DNA of 20,356 bases, taken from CAMBDR01 sp046597185. GTDB taxonomy: Bacteria > Pseudomonadota > Gammaproteobacteria > Burkholderiales > Burkholderiaceae_D. Location: positions 1-20,356 of the forward strand of contig JBKJLF010000828.1 in assembly GCA_046597185.1 (NCBI GenBank), written 5' to 3'. Shown here piece by piece: positions 17,068 to 20,356 of the stretch. The notes beneath the pieces are model-generated. The model did no database searches and was not told the DNA's origin. It saw only the letters and a program-made list of their open reading frames with translations. The position numbers were made by a program, and so were the translations under genes. Every line of letters starts with the position of its first letter. Within the stretch, counting starts at the first letter, position 1.

Positions 17068-17191
17068 CATTCCGTGCGCTGGCGAACATAGTGAGAACAT
17101 TTTAAAAAATAAATAATTTGCTCATAATATGTTGAAAAAAACCTTAAACCAGTTTGAAAGTGGCTTGCTGAGTGTGCCAGCGCACGGAATG
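17068..17191. repeat. AT-rich segment bounded by a perfect 16-bp inverted repeat
   Basis: The sequence cattccgtgcgctggc (17068-17083) returns as its exact reverse complement gccagcgcacggaatg (17176-17191). The 92 bases between are very A/T-rich and contain a short direct repeat (gaacat..gagaacat). The whole lies between the divergent small gene (start 16972) and the BON lipoprotein gene (start 17257). It could be a miniature inverted-repeat element or a paired operator. No clear target-site duplication is visible. Confidence 0.5.
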
Positions 17192-17256
17192 CATGCTGCC
17201 TGACGCGCAAACTTGATTTTGGAGAACCTGCATTTTCAATCTGAAAAGGAATCATC

Positions 17257-17826
17257 ATGAAGACTTTACGAATCTGTTTTAGCTGTGCCAGCATTTTGCT
17301 GTTGGGGGTAATGCTAAGCGCATGCCATGGGCCGGAGTACAATGCCGCCATGATGGGGCGTACCACCATTGACAATGAAATTGATGACTCGATGCTGTCC
17401 TCAATGGTGCGCACGGCGTTGCAGGCGGATCAATATGTGAAAAGTCTGGATGTCAAGGTCGAAACCTGGAAGGGCGAAGTCATGCTAAGTGGTTTTGTCA
17501 ATACCCAGGCTGAAATTGAGCGCAGTGTGCTGGTGGCGCAAAGCGTGACGGGTGTGCGACTGGTCAACAATCAGGTGAGCTTGAAATCGGGCGTGCAAAG
17601 TATTGGCAATAAGGTGGATGACAGCATCATCACGACCAGCATTCAATCGGCCTTTCTGGCTGATGCATTGATGAAAAGCGGTGAAGTCTCGGTGGTGACG
17701 CACAAGGGGGAAGTGCAGTTAAGCGGTTATGTCGATAACCAATTGCAACTCACGCGCGCCTGGGAAGTGGCCTCTGCCGTGGACGGCGTGAATCTCGTGG
17801 TCAATCATCTGGAATTGAAGCGCTGA
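17257..17826 (+). CDS. Double-BON-domain lipoprotein
   Basis: A 189-residue envelope lipoprotein starting at ATG 17257 after an AAGGAA site. The signal peptide MKTLRICFSCASILLLGVML ends in the lipobox LSAC (acylated C23). BON 1 covers about residues 44-110 (IDDSMLSSMVRTALQADQYV, then VKVETWKGEVMLSGFVNTQA and SVTGVRLVNNQVSL). BON 2 covers about 120-188 (VDDSIITTSIQSAFLADALM, then VVTHKGEVQLSGYVDNQLQL and VDGVNLVVNHLEL). This resembles OsmY/DolP-type proteins that bind phospholipid and protect the outer membrane; the exact role is inferred. Its last 26 bases overlap the decayed glycine-zipper frame on the other strand. Confidence 0.93.
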   Translation: MKTLRICFSCASILLLGVMLSACHGPEYNAAMMGRTTIDNEIDDSMLSSMVRTALQADQYVKSLDVKVETWKGEVMLSGFVNTQAEIERSVLVAQSVTGVRLVNNQVSLKSGVQSIGNKVDDSIITTSIQSAFLADALMKSGEVSVVTHKGEVQLSGYVDNQLQLTRAWEVASAVDGVNLVVNHLELKR

Positions 17827-18005
17827 TGCGGTAAGCTGAGCCGAGTGCGCCGGCAATTTCGGCGGCGGTGCGGCCATTGCCATTGCCTACCTGGCTACCC
17901 AGCAAGGCACCCAACACGCCAGGTGGTCAGGGTGCTCAGTGTGGCCATGCTGGCCAGGGCTGTGAGTGTGAATACGCCAGTCAGCAGGGTTTGTTTTAGT
18001 TTCAT
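17801..18005 (-). pseudogene. Frameshifted, internally deleted glycine-zipper (2TM) envelope protein remnant
   Basis: ATG 18005 has a strong AAGGAG ribosome site and opens on a signal-like sequence (MKLKQTLLTGVFTLTALASM), but that frame stops after 37 codons. One base out of frame the same strand encodes GVLGALLGSQVGNGNGRTAA followed by EIAGALGSAYR, a clear glycine-zipper 2TM motif, and then runs to a stop at 17801 inside the BON gene. Intact relatives carry tens of residues between the signal and the zipper and continue past it. Here both the middle and the end are missing and the frame has shifted near 17910-17930. The start is 27 bases after the stop of the Ig-like gene, so the two probably formed an operon. 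Confidence 0.75.
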
Positions 18006-18032
18006 GATGTCTCCTTGGGGCAGTCGTGCCAA

Positions 18033-18587
18033 TTAAGGAAATGTGTTGGGAAAGGGCGTGGCGCTGGTGGTAAATTGCCATACAAAATCGCTGGGGGTGA
18101 GAATGCCTTCGTTGCCGGACAAACCATTGCCCGCCAGATCGGTCACATTTTTACTCACCCGCATCGTGTACACGGTGCTATATTTCAGCGCGACGTTTGG
18201 TGTGAAACTGACGCTGGCGCGCGCCAGCGTGAGCGTACCTTCGACGGGCATACCCGCTTGGGTGAGGGTGATGTTGGCGCGGTTGAGGCTGCTGGCATCC
18301 ATTTCTTCGCTGAAGTTGACCAGCAAGCGCGGGACGATTTCAATCCCCACCGCATTATTGTTGGGCTCGATGCGGGTAACAAAGGGCATGGTGGTATCGA
18401 ATGTGCTGCCGGTCTGGGTGCTACCCTGGCTGCTGTTGTCGGCCGTGGTGGCGCTGCCACCGCAACCGGCCAATTCGGCTGCCGCGAGGCAAATACCGGG
18501 CCACAGCCACAGCCATTGGCGCAAATGGGTTTGCACGGGCACTGGTTTGAAAATGGGCTGCGATGGATGATTCAGGCATTGATTCAT
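18033..18587 (-). CDS. Ig-like (SbsA/Big_5-type) domain lipoprotein
   Basis: A 184-residue protein starting at ATG 18587 with an AGGAGT site; longer in-frame starts lack one. The N-terminus is unusually long before the hydrophobic stretch (about 25 residues), then WLWLWPGICLAAAELAGC gives a lipobox with Cys42. After a Ser/Thr/Gln-rich spacer, one bacterial Ig-like domain is seen (about residues 70-175): RIEPNNNAVGIEIVPRLLVN, FSEEMDASSLNRANITLTQ, FTPNVALKYSTVYTMRVSKN and DLAGNGLS. This is the SbsA Ig-like pattern found in surface proteins and adhesins. Only one domain is present, so it is a short member. It lies just upstream of the glycine-zipper remnant. Confidence 0.85.
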   Translation of the reverse strand: MNQCLNHPSQPIFKPVPVQTHLRQWLWLWPGICLAAAELAGCGGSATTADNSSQGSTQTGSTFDTTMPFVTRIEPNNNAVGIEIVPRLLVNFSEEMDASSLNRANITLTQAGMPVEGTLTLARASVSFTPNVALKYSTVYTMRVSKNVTDLAGNGLSGNEGILTPSDFVWQFTTSATPFPNTFP

Positions 18588-18723
18588 GGCGTACTCCTGT
18601 TTTGGCGATGGAATCGGCGAGGTATGCATTTCTGGTCTGGCTGGCACCCGATGGAATATGTCAGCAACCGGGTGAGGATGCGCCAAACCGATGAATCGTT
18701 CTGTTCGATAGCACACCTAAGGC

Positions 18724-18753
18724 ACTATCCTGGGGGGAATATTGCCGTCGCAA
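18724..18753 (-). promoter_or_regulatory. Possible promoter for the Ig-like gene, in the 18588-18798 gap
   Basis: On the minus strand TTGCGA (18748-18753) and GATAGT (18724-18729) are spaced by 18 bases. Each matches the sigma-70 consensus at 4 of 6 positions. They are about 140 bases upstream of the Ig-like start. The 211-base gap holds no other feature I can support. Confidence 0.3.
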
Positions 18754-18798
18754 GCGGTGATGGTTGGGATCAGTAAGTGGTTGCCAAATGTACTGCGC

Positions 18799-19200
18799 TC
18801 ATTTGTGGCCATTTGCTTCTTGCTGCCGCTCGTCACCCACAAGACCCAACAAGATGGCATTCGATTGCGCAAGCGCCTCTTTCTTCCATGGCGTGTGCTG
18901 CAATGCAAACCGCACCTTGGCATCCTCGGCCACAATCAATTGTTGCACGGCCAGCGTGGGGATGGGTAATTCCAGCCCCGCCATTGCTTTAATCGAAATT
19001 GTCCGTACTTTTTTGCCCGCAGCCAAGGCCGCTATTTCCATTTGGGTGCCGGGTAGATTGAGATACCAATTCAGGTAGGCGGGCAACACCTCTTTCTGCG
19101 ACCTAATGCGAATAATCATCAGCAGCGTACCGCAAATGGTTTGCGGCAAGTCTTTTTCGATCAAAATTGTGAACGTATAGGGGCTACGTTCCGGCCCTGG
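18799..19200 (-). pseudogene. C-terminal fragment of a type I restriction specificity subunit (HsdS-like)
   Basis: An open frame from just after a TAA at 19201 to the stop at 18799. It matches the second half of an HsdS target-recognition domain: DLPQTICGTLLMIIRIRS, VLPAYLNWYLNLPGTQMEIA, then KKVRTISIKAMAGLELPIPT and LAVQQLIV, ending in a helical tail. The 'vLPaYL.wyLN..atQ' and 'isik.La.leiPiPpl..Q' blocks are the standard end of an S-subunit recognition domain. Full S subunits have about 400 residues and two such domains; at most 134 codons remain. No hsdM or hsdR gene is nearby. The join to the upstream Rhs fragment lies between about 19200 and 19236. It could be translated from ATG 19164 but cannot guide methylation alone. 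Confidence 0.7.
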
Positions 19201-19235
19201 TTAAAACATTCAAGGGCAAGCGCTGCGCGAGGGTG

Positions 19236-19460
19236 CTTCTCGCCGTTGCTGATTTTTTTGCGGTGGGTGACGTTGCCGTGAATGTCGAACTGGCAGTGCC
19301 AATCGTTAAACATTCTTACCCGTTTGTCCGGTATCAGAAAGTCGAAGTCGCCCAGCAGCAGGTTGCTAGCCGGATCGAAGGTGAAACTTTCCTTGTGGTC
19401 AGGGAATTGCGCATCCAGAATGCGGCCCACCGGGTCGTATTTGAAGCGCGAACAGGTAAT
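19236..19460 (-). pseudogene. Orphan Rhs-core fragment
   Basis: Residues CSRFKYDPVGRILDAQF, SFTFDPASNLLLGDF, then MFNDWHCQFDIHGNVTHRKK follow the YD-repeat pattern YDplGRi..a, FDPAgNLL, f.DwryryD.hGNv..kr of Rhs proteins. There is no credible start and the similarity ends abruptly at both sides; the frame continues to 19161 with unrelated residues. Its position just downstream of a toxin/immunity pair on the same strand is typical of an Rhs tip displaced when a new toxin module recombined into the parent gene. The 19461-19586 gap between this and the immunity gene holds no identifiable gene. Confidence 0.72.
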
Positions 19461-19586
19461 TAAAAAATGGCAGATGCTCCTGAGATAAGTTGGCCGCCAC
19501 ACCCGCCCTCCGGCCCTTCCTCGACTTGGGCGGAAAAAAAACACTCGCTGATCATGAGGTAGCACATGGTCTCATTAATCTGACAT

Positions 19587-19949
19587 CTACGATCCAATGT
19601 ACTGATAGTCCATCTTGTAGCTACCGTCGGATGCAACAAACTCTGCATGAAGAATTAGCTCCGTTTCATTCTCATCTGCATCAACTAAAACACACTCTAC
19701 CCCATACGTATTTAGTTGATTCATTTCAAAAACATTAAACAATGGTTTATTCACCCTTGCTTCTGAATGTCTGGCAATATTCAAAGGCTTTACTTCTTGC
19801 CAATGCCCAAAGTAATCGGTGATAACTTCCCTAATTTCACAAATTACTTCTTTAGAGATACCAAAATTTTGAGTTACTTCATCATCTTTGTTGGCATTAA
19901 TCAATGCCAACAGTTCGCCAATCATGGAATGGAACGTTATTTTATCCAT
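19587..19949 (-). CDS. Probable immunity protein for the upstream Rhs toxin (120 aa)
   Basis: A small acidic cytoplasmic protein without signal peptide: MDKITFHSMIGELLALINAN, then ISKEVICEIREVITDYFGHW, FNVFEMNQLNTYGVECVLVD and ADENETELILHAEFVASDGS. Its ATG lies 6 bases after the toxin stop codon, so the two are translationally linked, as expected for a polymorphic toxin and its immunity protein. A GGTGAAG stretch overlapping the toxin stop probably serves as ribosome site. The second half (TYGVECVL..L.L.AEFV..D) faintly recalls a DUF7668-type fold, but I cannot confirm a family. The gene is visibly more A/T-rich than the glucan synthase region, consistent with transfer. The immunity role is inferred from position and size. 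Confidence 0.7.
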   Translation of the reverse strand: MDKITFHSMIGELLALINANKDDEVTQNFGISKEVICEIREVITDYFGHWQEVKPLNIARHSEARVNKPLFNVFEMNQLNTYGVECVLVDADENETELILHAEFVASDGSYKMDYQYIGS

Positions 19950-19955
19950 TTATCT

Positions 19956-20356
19956 TCACCGCTTTCTATTATGTAGAATTTTTGTAGGCGTCCCTGAATG
20001 GCCCCCTACCCCTTTTAAATATTCTTTAGCTTTCATCGTTGCACACAAAGATGCTTCTGGACTCAATCCAGCAGATCTGAGCGACTTGTATGCTACTACG
20101 CTCTCACCTCCTAAAAGCCCCCCATTGGTCGCACCTTTTTGCATTTGGTTTGCATTGTAATGCGGAGTTCCTCGGGTGGTTCGATCCTGATTTCGCCCTT
20201 GAAGACTAACTGCTATCGCATCATTGTAGTTATAGCCAGGAATACCGTTCACCGCAGCATCTTGGTAAATGTGATGAGAGTCCTGCAAGCCACCAATTTT
20301 ACTAACGTCGCCATGGCGACCAAGTACGACTCCTTCATTCGCAAGAATTTCATCGC
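19956..20356 (-). CDS. Rhs-type polymorphic toxin, C-terminal nuclease domain (5' end outside window)
   Basis: The frame is open through the right edge and ends at TGA 19956; 132 codons are visible. The stretch KIGGLQDSHHIYQDAAVNGI then PGYNYNDAIAVSLQGRNQDR, RGTPHYNANQMQ and GLSPEASLCATMKAKEYLKG matches the Tox-SHH family, a predicted HNH/endonuclease VII-type DNase named for its Ser-His-His signature (here DSHH). The second His cluster is GTPHY. Such domains are the variable tips of Rhs, CDI or other polymorphic toxins, delivered into competitors by type VI or related systems. The Rhs shell, if present, lies off the window, and the Rhs fragment downstream supports that parentage. The immunity gene follows by 6 bases. 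Confidence 0.8.
   Translation of the reverse strand, partial: DEILANEGVVLGRHGDVSKIGGLQDSHHIYQDAAVNGIPGYNYNDAIAVSLQGRNQDRTTRGTPHYNANQMQKGATNGGLLGGESVVAYKSLRSAGLSPEASLCATMKAKEYLKGVGGHSGTPTKILHNRKR

Noticed and set aside
18015..18776. A 253-codon plus-strand reading frame over the Ig-like gene
   Set aside because: It is antisense to a lipoprotein gene with a proper ribosome site, lipobox and Ig-like motifs, and shows no recognisable domain itself.

Overview
The window looks like a chromosomal segment of a betaproteobacterium of the Burkholderiales, most likely Oxalobacteraceae (Undibacterium-, Massilia- or Herbaspirillum-like). I infer this from family content: a DUF2917 gene divergent from a GcvA-type LysR regulator, a giant cyclic beta-glucan synthase, DUF883 and BON-domain envelope or stress proteins, and a moderate GC content that falls visibly at the right edge. 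No rRNA, tRNA, CRISPR array or intact insertion sequence was seen.

Left part (1-2970, all genes on the minus strand). Three small heat-shock protein genes lie in tandem, the last cut by the window edge. Upstream of them are the C-terminal remnant of a YfdX-family protein and a broken copy of a conserved multi-copy gene family with a C-terminal winged-helix-like region. The broken gene has lost an internal block and changed frame. Just upstream of its start is a cloverleaf-like nested inverted-repeat structure (2773-2867). sHsps next to YfdX recall the transmissible locus of stress tolerance, so this may be an eroded or rearranged stress island.

Middle (2970-16142). A secreted M13 zinc metallopeptidase has a 10-bp dyad around its probable -10 box. 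A DUF2917 gene and a GcvA-like LysR gene diverge from a region with a LysR-type dyad. A PaaI-type hotdog thioesterase follows. Convergent to it is a 3002-residue cyclic beta-1,2-glucan synthase (ndvB/chvB type), which fills 9 kb and carries an in-frame 12-bp tandem repeat next to its first membrane segment.

Right part (16143-18600). Small envelope or stress genes lie here: a DUF883 membrane-anchored protein, a 51-residue Lys/Gln-rich hydrophilic protein, a double-BON lipoprotein, a frameshifted glycine-zipper gene remnant and an Ig-like (SbsA-type) lipoprotein. An AT-rich segment bounded by a perfect 16-bp inverted repeat separates two divergent genes.

Right edge (18799-20356, minus strand). 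This is a mosaic of gene tails: a type I restriction specificity (HsdS) C-terminal fragment, an orphan Rhs-core fragment, a probable immunity gene, and the C-terminal toxin of an Rhs-type polymorphic toxin with the SHH nuclease signature. The order toxin tail, immunity gene, displaced Rhs fragment is the usual footprint of Rhs toxin-tip exchange.
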